A stretch of 64,000 nucleotides of DNA from Bacteroidaceae bacterium (GCA_017469925.1 JAFUFK010000006.1:1-64000), one strand, 5' to 3'. Numbered from the stretch's first letter, positions 43,672-52,517 are shown. A program made the numbers and translations. The notes: generated by a model not told the origin, from the letters alone.

Positions 43672-44772
43672 ATGACCAGTGCGAGACCACGAAACCACGC
43701 CTTCGACCTCCTGTGCGGACTCTGTATAGTGCGCATGGTCATGCTGCATGTCGTCGGCATGTGCCACCTGAGGGGCGAACTGTGGTTCCAGAAGCTGATG
43801 GCGTGGACCTTCTTTTTCCTCTGCTTCTTTTTCTTCAAGGCCGGGTACTTCAACAGGACGGTGGGGGGCTCCACGCGCGCTTTCGTCTGGGACAAGGCCC
43901 GCCGGCTGCTCCTGCCCTACGTATGCTGGGGGCTGATAGGCAATCTGGTCTATTTCGGCTTCCTCTACGGGTGGCCGCGGCTCTTCGCCTCGACGCTGCG
44001 CCAGGTGCGCTGGAGCCATCTGTGGGAGGCCAGCCAGTTCTACGGCAATCCGCCCGTGTGGTTCCTCTTCTCCTTCTTCATGATGTACGTCATCGTCCAC
44101 CTGTGGCGGCGCTGGACCTCAGGACCCTCTCCCCAGCCCTCCCCCGTAATGGGGAGGGAGCCATCTGGCACGCCACCTCCCCCATTATGGGGCGAGGTCG
44201 GGAAGGGGGCCTGCTCTTTTCTCTGGCTCCTACTGCCCGCCCTCAGTTACTGGCTATGGACGCGGGGCAACCCCCTGTGGATGAGCCTCGGCAACGTGCC
44301 GATGGGCGTCTTCTGCTTCGAGCTCGGTCACTGGTGGCACGAGGCGGAGCGGCGCCTGCCCCGCGGATGGTTCGTCGCCCTCTCGGTGGCGTTGGTCGTT
44401 CTGTTCCTTTACGGCAACCACCATTGGCACGGCGAGTGCGACATGGCCCTTAACAAGTGGGTGCAACGGCCCTGGGGCTCGGTCCTGAACACCACGTGCG
44501 CCGTCTGCGGCCTGTCGGGCCTCCTGCTCTCCCTGCCCCTGAGGCGCGTGCCCTGGCTCGGCTTTGTCGGGGAGCACTCGATGGTATTCTTCGTCATGCA
44601 CTACCCGCTCATCTTCCTCTATCGCATGGGACTGCAGGTGGCCCACGTCAGCGTGTGCGGCCAGTGGGCCCACGGCGTCGGGATGCTCGTGCTTATCTTC
44701 CTGGTGTGCGGTCTCTTGGTGCCCCGCATCGAAAAAGTGCCGTGGTTGAGCGGAAGATTCCCGAAAAAGTAG
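43672..44772 (+). CDS. Acyltransferase-3-type membrane protein, paralogue 1
   Basis: A 366-residue polytopic protein of the acyltransferase-3/OafA-like group, which O-acetylates surface sugars. It begins RPRNHAFDLLCGLCIVRMVMLHVVGMCH, with the membrane-embedded His in the usual first-helix position. Further features: FFFFKAGYFNR, WDKARRLLLPYVCWG, WFLFSFFMMY and a C-terminal GEHSMVFFVMHYPLIF. A loop after helix 5-6 is built by a palindromic element (44121-44212). It has a close paralogue directly downstream. Start at 43672 is 7 bp after the -7 box, so the transcript is nearly leaderless. Confidence 0.85.
   Translation: MTSARPRNHAFDLLCGLCIVRMVMLHVVGMCHLRGELWFQKLMAWTFFFLCFFFFKAGYFNRTVGGSTRAFVWDKARRLLLPYVCWGLIGNLVYFGFLYGWPRLFASTLRQVRWSHLWEASQFYGNPPVWFLFSFFMMYVIVHLWRRWTSGPSPQPSPVMGREPSGTPPPPLWGEVGKGACSFLWLLLPALSYWLWTRGNPLWMSLGNVPMGVFCFELGHWWHEAERRLPRGWFVALSVALVVLFLYGNHHWHGECDMALNKWVQRPWGSVLNTTCAVCGLSGLLLSLPLRRVPWLGFVGEHSMVFFVMHYPLIFLYRMGLQVAHVSVCGQWAHGVGMLVLIFLVCGLLVPRIEKVPWLSGRFPKK
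44121..44212. repeat. 92-bp in-frame palindromic element inside acyltransferase 1
   Basis: Left arm AGGACCCTCTCCCCAGCCCT, inner palindrome CCTCCCCCGTAATGGGGAGG; right arm with CCTCCCCCATTATGGGG and end GGAAGGGGGCCT. Read as GPSPQPSPVMGREPSG...PLWGEVGKG. Occupies the same loop as the shorter copy in acyltransferase 2. Confidence 0.82.
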
Positions 44773-44781
44773 TACCTTTGC
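44773..44781 (+). promoter_or_regulatory. -7 box directly before acyltransferase 2
   Basis: TACCTTTGC ends 3 bp before the ATG at 44785, so a transcript from here would start at or inside the codon (leaderless) or the gene is read from upstream. Confidence 0.5.
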
Positions 44782-44784
44782 ACC

Positions 44785-45861
44785 ATGAAACCACGTAACC
44801 ACGCCTTCGACCTGCTCTGTGGCATCTGTATCATCCGCATGGTGAGCCTGCACGTAATGGCCATGTGCGGCCATGCCGACGACCCGTGGTGGCGCGAGGT
44901 CATGCAGTGGACCTACTATTTCATGTCGTTCTTCTTCTTCAAGGCGGGCTACTTCAACAAGAGCGTCCTGGGCCCCAGTCGCCAGTATTGTCTCGACAAG
45001 ACCAAGCGGCTGCTCGTGCCTTACCTGACGACGGGACTCATCGGCGGGGCTATCTACTTCTCGTTCCTCCCGTTCCTTATCGACCGCTTCCATAAGCCCA
45101 TCGAGCCCCTCGAGTGGTCGCACATCTGGCAGAGCGGCGCTTTCTATGGCAACAACCCTACGTGGTTCCTTATCAGCTTCTACACGGCCTACATTGCCAT
45201 CCACTTCCTGGAGAAGGCAAGGCACAAGTATCTCTCCTCCCCCATTATGGGGGGAGGCCGGGTAGGGGGTCTGCTCTACTTCCTGTTTCCCGCGATTGGC
45301 TACTGGCTCTTTACGCTGAAGAACCCCCTGTGGCTGGGGCTCAGCAACGTCTTCATGGGCATCTTCTTCTTCGAACTCGGGCGCGTCTGGAGCCGACTGC
45401 TCGGGCGCTGGAGCCGAGAGACAGGGGCCTGGGTGTCGTTCCTACTGATTGTTGCCTTCGTCATCAGCAATGCCGTGTTCCACGACTGTTCCTACACGAT
45501 GTCGAACAACAAGTTCTCGGGCGACCCCTTCATTACGACCCTCAACATCACCGCCATTTTGTGCGGCCTGTCGGGCCTGCTCATCTCGCTCGACGTGCCT
45601 CGTGTGCCCTGGATAAACTTCATCGGACAGCACTCGATGGTCTTCTTCGTCAGCCACTATCCGATGTTGTACTACTATAAGTTCATGCACTTGTGCTTCG
45701 GCCGGAGCATATTCGGCCGGTACGACGAGGTACTGGTCCTCCTGCCCATCATCTTTGGCCTCTGTGCCTGGCTCGTACCCTACATCGAGCGCGTGCCCTG
45801 GCTGAGCGGTAGGTGGCCGAAGGAAGTTCAAAGTTCGAAGAAAGTTCAAAGTTCAAAGTGA
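44785..45861 (+). CDS. Acyltransferase-3-type membrane protein, paralogue 2
   Basis: A 358-residue protein clearly paralogous to the one upstream: KPRNHAFDLLCGICIIRMVSLHVMAMCG, FFFFKAGYFNKS, WFLISFYTAYIAIHFLEKA, LWLGLSNVFMGIFFFELGRVW and GQHSMVFFVSHYPMLYYYK. Probably acylates a different position or sugar of the same surface glycan. The palindromic element here is a single arm (45232-45272). The C-terminus KEVQSSKKVQSSK is encoded by an AAAGTTC-type tandem repeat that runs into the start of the LicD gene. Confidence 0.85.
   Translation: MKPRNHAFDLLCGICIIRMVSLHVMAMCGHADDPWWREVMQWTYYFMSFFFFKAGYFNKSVLGPSRQYCLDKTKRLLVPYLTTGLIGGAIYFSFLPFLIDRFHKPIEPLEWSHIWQSGAFYGNNPTWFLISFYTAYIAIHFLEKARHKYLSSPIMGGGRVGGLLYFLFPAIGYWLFTLKNPLWLGLSNVFMGIFFFELGRVWSRLLGRWSRETGAWVSFLLIVAFVISNAVFHDCSYTMSNNKFSGDPFITTLNITAILCGLSGLLISLDVPRVPWINFIGQHSMVFFVSHYPMLYYYKFMHLCFGRSIFGRYDEVLVLLPIIFGLCAWLVPYIERVPWLSGRWPKEVQSSKKVQSSK
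45232..45272. repeat. Single-arm in-frame palindromic element inside acyltransferase 2
   Basis: CTCTCCTCCCCCATTATGGG, then GGGAGGCCGGGTAGGGGGTCT. Reads SSPIMGGGRVGGLL in the loop homologous to the 92-bp copy in paralogue 1. Confidence 0.8.
45826..45857. repeat. AAAGTTC tandem low-complexity repeat
   Basis: GTTCAAAGTTCGAAGAAAGT followed by two more GTTCAAA copies. Encodes the last residues of acyltransferase 2. A related GTTCAAG-type tract lies between ugd and the UpxY gene (52495-52520). Confidence 0.6.
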
Positions 45862-46652
45862 ATAAAGAGGAGTTAAAAGCGAAATACAACCCCGACGGGT
45901 CGCTGCTCCGCAGGATGCAGGAGCGGATGCTCCACGTCTATGAGGCCATCGACCAGATATGTCAGCGCCACGGCATCCCCTACTGGCTCTCGGGAGGCTC
46001 TATGCTCGGCGCCGTCCGCCACCAGGGCTTCATCCCCTGGGACGACGACCTCGACCTGGAGATGCTTAGACCCGACTTCGAGCGCCTGATGGAACTCCTG
46101 CCTCGGGAATTGCCCGACGACATGGTACTGCAGTGGCACACGACCGACCCCAACTACTTCTTCCTCTATGCGAAAGTGCGCGACCGGAACAGTTTCCTTG
46201 CGGAGCGCAACGGCTACGACCGCGTGTGGCAGGAGCACGGCATATACGTCGATATCTTCCCCCTCGAGCGTGCGCCGCGGTGGATTCACAAGACGTCGCT
46301 CCTGACCTTCGGCCATACCTACAAGATGCTCCGCACGGCCAGCGACCCCCTGCGGGCGATGCGCCGCGTGCGCCTGCTGGCCAGGGTGAACCGCGTCCTT
46401 GTCTTCCCCCTCCTGCGCCTGCTGGCCAAGGTGTTCCCGACGCGGTACTACGACTTCGCCCTCGGCATCCCTTACTTCCAGCGCAGCCTGAAGGACGACT
46501 TCCTGCCCGTGCGCCGCGTGAAGTTCGAGGATACGACCGCCCCCATCATGCGCGAGGCCGAGAAGTGCCTCGCCTACAGGTACGGCGACTACATGCGCCT
46601 GCCCGACAACCCGGGGGCGCAGTATCATGCGGAAGACGTCGTGTTGAATTAG
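45858..46652 (+). CDS. LicD-family phosphotransferase
   Basis: A 264-residue cytoplasmic protein. The LicD core is IPYWLSGGSMLGAVRHQGFIPWDDDLDLEMLRPDFERLM (nucleotidyltransferase-fold Gly-Ser and Asp triad), followed by FLYAKVRDRNSF and IYVDIFPLE. LicD proteins transfer phosphocholine, phosphoribitol or similar phospho-alcohols from CDP-activated donors to glycans. A GTG start at 45858 overlaps the upstream TGA in a GTGA, preferred to the GTG at 45813, which lies in the repeat tract. A TagD-like cytidylyltransferase is encoded on the opposite strand about 0.7 kb away and could make its donor. Confidence 0.88.
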   Translation: MNKEELKAKYNPDGSLLRRMQERMLHVYEAIDQICQRHGIPYWLSGGSMLGAVRHQGFIPWDDDLDLEMLRPDFERLMELLPRELPDDMVLQWHTTDPNYFFLYAKVRDRNSFLAERNGYDRVWQEHGIYVDIFPLERAPRWIHKTSLLTFGHTYKMLRTASDPLRAMRRVRLLARVNRVLVFPLLRLLAKVFPTRYYDFALGIPYFQRSLKDDFLPVRRVKFEDTTAPIMREAEKCLAYRYGDYMRLPDNPGAQYHAEDVVLN

Positions 46653-47383
46653 GCCTGCTTCTGGCTTCTTAGCCGCTCCACCTTATAATCGTAGCTGTGA
46701 CGCCCCTCGGCGCGGAAGTCCTGATGATAGCGTTCCAGAACGTGGGCATATACCTCGTCGTACTGGGGGATGAAGAGGTCGTCGCCCGACAACAGGTGGC
46801 CGACGATGTCGCGAGCCAGGGGCATGGTGGCCTCTGTATCGTTGTGCTGGCCGCCGTTAAAGTGCGTCCCCTTGATGGAGCCGGGAGCCACGCAGAGGAT
46901 ACAGTTGGGGCTGCCGGCCCTTTCCAGTTCTACGTTCACGCTTTCGATGAATATCCTGAGGGCGGCCTTCGTGGCGCTATAGACCGAGAGGAAGGGCGAC
47001 GACATGTAGCCTGCTATGCTCGACATCACGCCGCAGCGGAAGCAGTCGGGGGAACTCAGGCGCGAGTAGAAGCGCTTGATGATGCGCATGACGCCAATCG
47101 TGTTGACACGGAAGTACGTATCAATCGTCTCCTCTCCAATCGAGTCGAAGAGTTCGAAGTGGCCGAAGCCGGCGGTAATCATCAGGACATCCGTGTCGAG
47201 ATGGCGGTCGAACAGGCTGTAGTCCTCGCACGTCAGGTCGAACTGCTCGAAACGAAAGCGGTCGGCCCACCGGGCCTCGGGGGCCACCTTGTCGATGACC
47301 GTCACATCGTACTCCTCGCTCAGGCACAGGGCAATGGCCAGTCCGATGCCGTTGCTCCCGCCCACTACCAGTGCTCGCTTCAT
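46649..47383 (-). CDS. Short-chain dehydrogenase/reductase
   Basis: A 244-residue NAD(P)-dependent SDR. Cofactor motif MKRALVVGGSNGIGLAIAL; catalytic Ser in VMSSIAGYM; Tyr-x3-Lys in SVYSATKAAL. Overlaps the cytidylyltransferase gene start-to-stop by 4 bp and meets LicD end to end. In teichoic-acid-like pathways a cytidylyltransferase plus a reductase make CDP-polyols; a similar pairing is plausible here but the substrate is not shown. Confidence 0.88.
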   Translation of the reverse strand: MKRALVVGGSNGIGLAIALCLSEEYDVTVIDKVAPEARWADRFRFEQFDLTCEDYSLFDRHLDTDVLMITAGFGHFELFDSIGEETIDTYFRVNTIGVMRIIKRFYSRLSSPDCFRCGVMSSIAGYMSSPFLSVYSATKAALRIFIESVNVELERAGSPNCILCVAPGSIKGTHFNGGQHNDTEATMPLARDIVGHLLSGDDLFIPQYDEVYAHVLERYHQDFRAEGRHSYDYKVERLRSQKQA

Positions 47384-47832
47384 TTCACGTCAGGATTGGG
47401 CTGGTGGTCAATCTTGCTCTTTATCTCGTCGTAGCGCTCAACGATCTCCTTCTTTATGCTCGTCGAGGTCGTGCCCGCGCCGTAAGGGAAGTAGAACACG
47501 GTGACGCCCAACTCCTTCAGGTAGTCGTACTTGCCCGTCCAGTCGTCGCCGACTACGAAGACGTCGATGTTCAGCTTGCGGACAATCTCGGTGTGGTCGA
47601 GCGAACGCTGAGGGATGACGATGTCGGGGTACTTGAGGGCCTTGATGATGGCTATGCGCTCTTCGAAGGGGATGATTGGAGGGCGCTTGTAGGAACATAC
47701 CAGTTCGTCGGTCGAGACGCCTACAATCAGGGTGTCGCCCAACCCGCGGGCGTACTCAATCATCTTGAGGTGATTCGAGTGGAACATATCGAATGTCCCC
47801 GAGGTGTAAACTACAATCTTGTCGTTGTACAT
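47380..47832 (-). CDS. TagD-like cytidylyltransferase
   Basis: A 150-residue nucleotidyltransferase of the glycerol-3-phosphate cytidylyltransferase type. VVYTSGTFDMFHSNHLKMIEYAR includes the HxxH-like nucleotide-binding motif (here HSNH). VVGDDWTGKYDYLKE and the signature RTTSTSIKKEI-like GTTSTSIKKEI complete the active site. Expected to make a CDP-alcohol from CTP and a phospho-alcohol for surface-polymer decoration. Coupled by 4-bp overlap to the SDR gene. Confidence 0.9.
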   Translation of the reverse strand: MYNDKIVVYTSGTFDMFHSNHLKMIEYARGLGDTLIVGVSTDELVCSYKRPPIIPFEERIAIIKALKYPDIVIPQRSLDHTEIVRKLNIDVFVVGDDWTGKYDYLKELGVTVFYFPYGAGTTSTSIKKEIVERYDEIKSKIDHQPNPDVK

Positions 47833-47843
47833 GGTCGTATGTT

Positions 47844-48749
47844 TTAGTTTCTTTCTTGGTCTATCAGGTCCATCACCTCGTCGCTCACGCCGGTAAGGAA
47901 CTTGCGTGCGAACATCTTTCCGCTTTGTTTCAGGGCAGGCAGGTCGGAGGCGCCCATCACCTTAATAACGGGGTCATAGACGATGTAATGGAGTGGGGTG
48001 AGGGCGGCCAGCCCAGGGTAGTCGCCCTCCGTACGGATGCACTTCGGTGCCCACTTGGGTGAGTTGAAGGCTATCGTCTGGACGACGGTCTCGGCCTGCC
48101 CGAAGCTGTCGCGGAAATAGTCCTCTATCTCCGCCAAGCCTTTATAGCGGAGCAGGACGAACTTCGCCAGTTCCTCGCTGATACACCACCAGGCGGAACC
48201 CTTGTAGAGGTGCCACCTCTCGCCTTGTACCTTGAAGGAGAGTAACTTCCTGTGCCCGATGCCCGTCAGCAGCTTACGGCAGAGGATGCTCGCGCGCTGG
48301 TTCCATCGGTTGTTGAACAGGCGGAAGAGTGGCCGGCTTTGCGTGTAAAGGTCGCGTTGCTGCCCCTCGATGTAAGGCGTGTCCATGCAGATGCCTTGCA
48401 GTATCTCCCGATCGCCCTGCTCCTCGAGCCAGCGGGTGATGTGCTCGTTGCTCCAGAGCGGGTAGTCCATGCCTGAGAGGAAGAAGATGCGGTCGAAATG
48501 GCGTGGGTGGAGCACCGCCTCCTTGATGAGTTCCATTTGATACTCAACCTCGATGAGCGTGCCCCAGCGTACATCGATGCGATTCTCGATGAAATGGACG
48601 TTTTCTGCACTTATCGCCTCCCGAAACGGGCGGATGTCCGACTTCTTGTCGATATGTACGAAGTACTCGGCGTCGGGGTGCAGGGCGCGAACGAGACGGG
48701 CCAACTGCGGAGCATCGGTATGGGCTGAGATGAGATAGGCTATGTTCAT
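47844..48749 (-). CDS. Core-2/I-branching-type beta-1,6-GlcNAc transferase (GT14)
   Basis: A 301-residue GT14-like protein. N-terminal MNIAYLISAHTDAPQLARLVRAL, EYFVHIDKKSD, VRWGTLIEVEYQMELI and FFLSGMDYPLW are the family's donor-site motifs; LYKGSAWWCISEEL and AETVVQTIAFNSP form the acceptor side. Family members add xylose or GlcNAc branches. Start at 48749 overlaps the upstream acyltransferase by 4 bp. The open frame extends to 49526 but that part is antisense-free shadow of the acyltransferase frame. Confidence 0.88.
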   Translation of the reverse strand: MNIAYLISAHTDAPQLARLVRALHPDAEYFVHIDKKSDIRPFREAISAENVHFIENRIDVRWGTLIEVEYQMELIKEAVLHPRHFDRIFFLSGMDYPLWSNEHITRWLEEQGDREILQGICMDTPYIEGQQRDLYTQSRPLFRLFNNRWNQRASILCRKLLTGIGHRKLLSFKVQGERWHLYKGSAWWCISEELAKFVLLRYKGLAEIEDYFRDSFGQAETVVQTIAFNSPKWAPKCIRTEGDYPGLAALTPLHYIVYDPVIKVMGASDLPALKQSGKMFARKFLTGVSDEVMDLIDQERN

Positions 48750-49801
48750 TTCCTTCCGAATAGGTATTGACGAAATAGGGGACTTATGCGCAGCACCTGA
48801 CTCACCAGCAGGCAGAAGCCGATGACCACAAGGGCCAGGGCAAAGGTGCATACGACCTCGAGCACGAAGTTGGGGCGGTTCTGGTTGAACCATACGCCGA
48901 CGGCGGGCAACTTCGGCAGGAGGATGTAGTGGAGCAGATAGATGTCGAGCGTGCGTACGCCGATGTATTGGAGACTGCGCCCTACGGCCTTGTCCCGGGT
49001 AAACCACGACTCGTAGTGGCGGAAAACGACGACCACCATCGTGAGCAGCGAGTACATGGCCACGGTGCGCGGAAGGTTGGTCCACTCGAACTGCAGGGTG
49101 TGCCAGCGGAAGATGTCGGCGCAGGAGACGAAGGCCACAAGGGTAAGCAGGGGGAAAAACCACGATGAATCCGCCAATTTCTGCACGTCGGACCAGTAAC
49201 GCCGGACAAGATTGCCGAAGAGGAAGAACTGTAGGAAGTTCATCGTCTTGATGAGGCTCGAGTAACGGAAGAAGAGGTCCTGGTGGTAGGTGAAGGTCTT
49301 CGGCAGATAGAGCGTGGCATAGACGAAGACGCTTGCCAGCCACAGGAGCCAGATGACGAGGTGGGGATAGCGGCGCACGTGGCGCTGGACCATGCAGGCC
49401 AGGTAGTAGATGACGAACATGTGGAGGAGCACCCACGTGAACCAGTAGCCGCACTTCGTCGGACTCTTCATGGCATACTCGAAGGTGTTGCAGAACTGCG
49501 TCTTGCGCAGCACGATGAAGACGCACAGGAACACCAGCGTCGGCAGGACCTGTATCTTGACCTTCTTCCAGGTGAGGCTAAGCGCGTTCGTCCAGTTCCA
49601 GAGGAAGTCGGCCTTGTAGGCCAGGAAGCCGCTGACGAAGAAAAACAGCGGCATGCGGAACAAGACGAGGAAGGGCAGCGAGGCACTGGCCTTCTCGTTG
49701 ATGCCGAACGACATCTGTGCCACATGGTACGCCACGACGAGTATCATCGTGAACCCGCGCATGGCATCGAGCCACTCAAGTCGTTTCCCGGGGTTATTCA
49801 T
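48746..49801 (-). CDS. Acyltransferase-3-family membrane protein
   Basis: A 351-residue protein with about ten membrane helices. N-terminus RLEWLDAMRGFTMILVVAYHVAQMSF contains the family's Arg-Gly and catalytic His. LPFLVLFRMPLFFFVSGFLAY follows. Likely O-acetylates or acylates a polysaccharide sugar. Start at 49801 (MNNPGKR) is preferred to 49828 since it leaves only an 8-bp overlap with the flippase gene. Confidence 0.9.
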   Translation of the reverse strand: MNNPGKRLEWLDAMRGFTMILVVAYHVAQMSFGINEKASASLPFLVLFRMPLFFFVSGFLAYKADFLWNWTNALSLTWKKVKIQVLPTLVFLCVFIVLRKTQFCNTFEYAMKSPTKCGYWFTWVLLHMFVIYYLACMVQRHVRRYPHLVIWLLWLASVFVYATLYLPKTFTYHQDLFFRYSSLIKTMNFLQFFLFGNLVRRYWSDVQKLADSSWFFPLLTLVAFVSCADIFRWHTLQFEWTNLPRTVAMYSLLTMVVVVFRHYESWFTRDKAVGRSLQYIGVRTLDIYLLHYILLPKLPAVGVWFNQNRPNFVLEVVCTFALALVVIGFCLLVSQVLRISPLFRQYLFGRK

Positions 49802-51233
49802 GGTGACGGTGCAGGATGTATTCGACACTTTCCTTCATGATGCGTGCGCCGCTCAGCCACATCAGGCCTGCGTAGAGCGTGGCGGCTATCACAATCTTCG
49901 AGATGAGCAGTAGCCAGAGGTCCTCGATGCCACGGGTGGCAAACCACGTAAGGCCCATGACCAGCAGGGTGAAGACAAAGAAGGGGGCCACGTCGCGCAC
50001 GGCATCCCACAGGCGCAGGCCTATAAGACGGTGGGCAAACCACTGCCAGACGCCGAGCCAAAGGATGTTGAGCGTGACGAAGAACACCACCATCGTGCGC
50101 AGCCCGTACGGGTGGAGGGCGATGAGACCCGCCCAGATGAGCAGGCACAGGAGCACGGTGGTCCAGAGGTTGATGCCTGAGCGCCCCTGGCTGATGGTCA
50201 TGTTCGAGTAGAGCGTGGTAATGGGGAAGAAGGCTCCATAGACGGAGAGCATGCTCAGGAGCGCGGCGCTCTCGAGCCACTTCTCGCCGCCGACGAGGAG
50301 CAGGAACTCGCGGGCAATGAGTCCCAACCCCAGCATGGCAGGGAAGGAGACAAAGGAGACGAAGCGCAGCATCTTGCGGAAGACGTTGCGATAGCGCCCC
50401 ATGTCGTCGCGGACGCGCGAGAGGACGGGCTGGGCCACGCCGGTGACCATGCCGTTGATGGTATTGATGCCCTTGTCGTCCCACTGGCGGGCACCGGAAT
50501 AGACGCCTGCTGCATGGGCTCCGTAGAAGCGGCCGAGCAACAGCCCGAAGGCATGGGCATTGAGGTTGTTGAAGAGGTTTTGAACCAAGAGCTTGCTGCT
50601 GAAGCCGAACATCTGCCAGGCGGGCCGGAGGTCAATCTTTAGGGTTGGGCGCCAGGGCGAGTAATACCAGTTCATCACGGCCACAATGAGGATGAACAGC
50701 ACGTTTTGGGTGGCCAGTCCCCAGTAGGCGTAGTCGCTATAGACCATCGCCACGCCTACCGTGCCCGAAACCAAGAGGGCGACAATGGCGATGATGGCGG
50801 TCTGCTTGTTCATCAGGTGGATGAAGAGGTAGGCACGCTGGACCGTGCCCCAACTGCTGATAAAGAAACCAAGGAATAGATAGCGCGACAACCACAGGAG
50901 GTCGGGGTCGTGGTAGAACCAGACGATAATGGGGGCGGCCAGGAACAGAATGACGTAGAGCAGGGCACTTACGCCAATGTTGAACCAGAAGACGGCGTTG
51001 TAGTCGCGGTGTGTGGGTGCGCGCAGGTTGCACAGGGCAGCTGTGAAGCCGCTCTCCTGTAGGGTGCTGGCGATGTTGGCAAAGACCATCAGCATGGCAA
51101 TCTTGCCGTAGTCGTCGGGCATCAGGCGGTTGAGGAACAGGATGCCGAAGAGGGCGTTCAACAGCTGCGTGGTGCCGTTGTTCACCATCCCCCAGAGGAG
51201 GCCCTTGGCCGTACGTTCCTTCAGCGTTGCCAT
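49794..51233 (-). CDS. Polysaccharide flippase (Wzx-like, MOP superfamily)
   Basis: A 479-residue inner-membrane protein with 12-14 predicted helices. N-terminus TAKGLLWGMVNNGTTQLLNALFGILFLNRLMPDDYGKIAMLM is typical of the Wzx/RfbX group that moves lipid-linked repeat units to the periplasm. Its stop abuts the acyltransferase start and its start lies immediately after the ugd stop (51234), so these genes are one transcription unit. Confidence 0.92.
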   Translation of the reverse strand: MATLKERTAKGLLWGMVNNGTTQLLNALFGILFLNRLMPDDYGKIAMLMVFANIASTLQESGFTAALCNLRAPTHRDYNAVFWFNIGVSALLYVILFLAAPIIVWFYHDPDLLWLSRYLFLGFFISSWGTVQRAYLFIHLMNKQTAIIAIVALLVSGTVGVAMVYSDYAYWGLATQNVLFILIVAVMNWYYSPWRPTLKIDLRPAWQMFGFSSKLLVQNLFNNLNAHAFGLLLGRFYGAHAAGVYSGARQWDDKGINTINGMVTGVAQPVLSRVRDDMGRYRNVFRKMLRFVSFVSFPAMLGLGLIAREFLLLVGGEKWLESAALLSMLSVYGAFFPITTLYSNMTISQGRSGINLWTTVLLCLLIWAGLIALHPYGLRTMVVFFVTLNILWLGVWQWFAHRLIGLRLWDAVRDVAPFFVFTLLVMGLTWFATRGIEDLWLLLISKIVIAATLYAGLMWLSGARIMKESVEYILHRHHE

Positions 51234-52481
51234 TTAGTCGCGGCGGAAGATGTCCCGGGTATAAACTTTATCCTGCACGTCGTCGAGGCAGGTGTCGTAG
51301 CGGTTGGCAATGATGGCCTGAGCCTGAGCCTTGAAGTCGGCAAGGTTGTTCACGACGCGACTTCCAAAGAAGGTGGTGCCGTCCTTCAGCGTGGGTTCGT
51401 AGATGATGACCTCGGCGCCCTTGGCCTTGACACGTTTCATGACGCCCTGGATGCTTGACTGGCGGAAGTTGTCGGAGTTGGACTTCATGGTCAGGCGATA
51501 GACACCGATGACGCAGTGCCGCTCGTGGCTGGGGTCGTAAGCCCCACGGTCGCAGTAGTCGTAGTAGCCTGCCATGTGCAGGACGCGGTCGGCGATGAAG
51601 TCCTTGCGCGTGCGGTTCGACTCGACGATAGCCGTCATCATGTTCTGCGGCACGTCGGCGTAGTTGGCAAGGAGCTGCTTGGTGTCCTTCGGCAGGCAGT
51701 AGCCTCCATAACCGAACGAGGGGTTGTTGTAGTGCTCGCCTATGCGGGGATCGAGGCTGACACCTCGGATGATGGCCTGGGTGTCCAGGCCTTTCGTCTC
51801 GGCATAGGTGTCGAGTTCGTTGAAATAGCTGACGCGCAGGGCCAGATAGGTATTGGCGAAAAGTTTCACGGCCTCGGCTTCGGTCAGTCCCATGAACAGG
51901 GTGGGGACGTCCTGCTTGAGGGCACCCTCCTGCAAGAGTGCGGCGAACTCGGTGGCAGCCTGTACCAGTTGGTCATTGTCCTCGGGCCGGCCCACGATGA
52001 TGCGTGAGGGATAGAGGTTGTCGTAGAGGGCTTTCGACTCGCGCAGGAACTCGGGGCTGAACAGCAGGCGCAACTGCGTTCCGTAACGACGATACAGACT
52101 CTCCGTATAACCTACGGGGATGGTGGATTTGATAATCATCGTGGCCTCGGGGTTGACCTCCAGCACCAGGTCGATGACCTCCTCGACGTGACTGGTGTCA
52201 AAGTAGTTGCGCACGGGGTCGTAATTGGTGGGGGCGGCGATGACCACAAACTCAGCATCGCGGTATGCCTCACGGCCATCGAGGGTGGCCACGAGATCGA
52301 GTTCCTTCTCGGCTAAGTATTTCTCGATGTATTCGTCTTGGATGGGCGACTTCTTCCGGTTGATGAGGTCCACTTTCTCCGGGATGACATCAACGGCCTT
52401 CACTCGATTCTTCTGGGCCAGCAACGTGGCGATGGATAGGCCGACATAGCCCGTTCCGGCTACTGCTATTCTACGATTCAT
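51234..52481 (-). CDS. ugd: UDP-glucose 6-dehydrogenase
   Basis: Oxidises UDP-glucose to UDP-glucuronate with two NAD+, supplying uronic acid for the polysaccharide. A 415-residue protein with the Rossmann motif [57 protein letters not shown] and the catalytic Cys in [15 protein letters not shown] (about 255-260). The C-terminal UDP-binding domain has [17 protein letters not shown]. Closely follows the UpxY regulator (36-bp gap). Confidence 0.92.
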   Translation of the reverse strand: MNRRIAVAGTGYVGLSIATLLAQKNRVKAVDVIPEKVDLINRKKSPIQDEYIEKYLAEKELDLVATLDGREAYRDAEFVVIAAPTNYDPVRNYFDTSHVEEVIDLVLEVNPEATMIIKSTIPVGYTESLYRRYGTQLRLLFSPEFLRESKALYDNLYPSRIIVGRPEDNDQLVQAATEFAALLQEGALKQDVPTLFMGLTEAEAVKLFANTYLALRVSYFNELDTYAETKGLDTQAIIRGVSLDPRIGEHYNNPSFGYGGYCLPKDTKQLLANYADVPQNMMTAIVESNRTRKDFIADRVLHMAGYYDYCDRGAYDPSHERHCVIGVYRLTMKSNSDNFRQSSIQGVMKRVKAKGAEVIIYEPTLKDGTTFFGSRVVNNLADFKAQAQAIIANRYDTCLDDVQDKVYTRDIFRRD

Positions 52482-52517
52482 GGGTAGTTATATGGTTCAA
52501 GTTTCAATCTTCAAGGT

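Noticed and set aside
47844-49526. 560-residue GT14 protein with a long N-terminal extension
   Set aside because: The extension is in the shadow of the acyltransferase gene; the GT14 domain starts cleanly at 48749.
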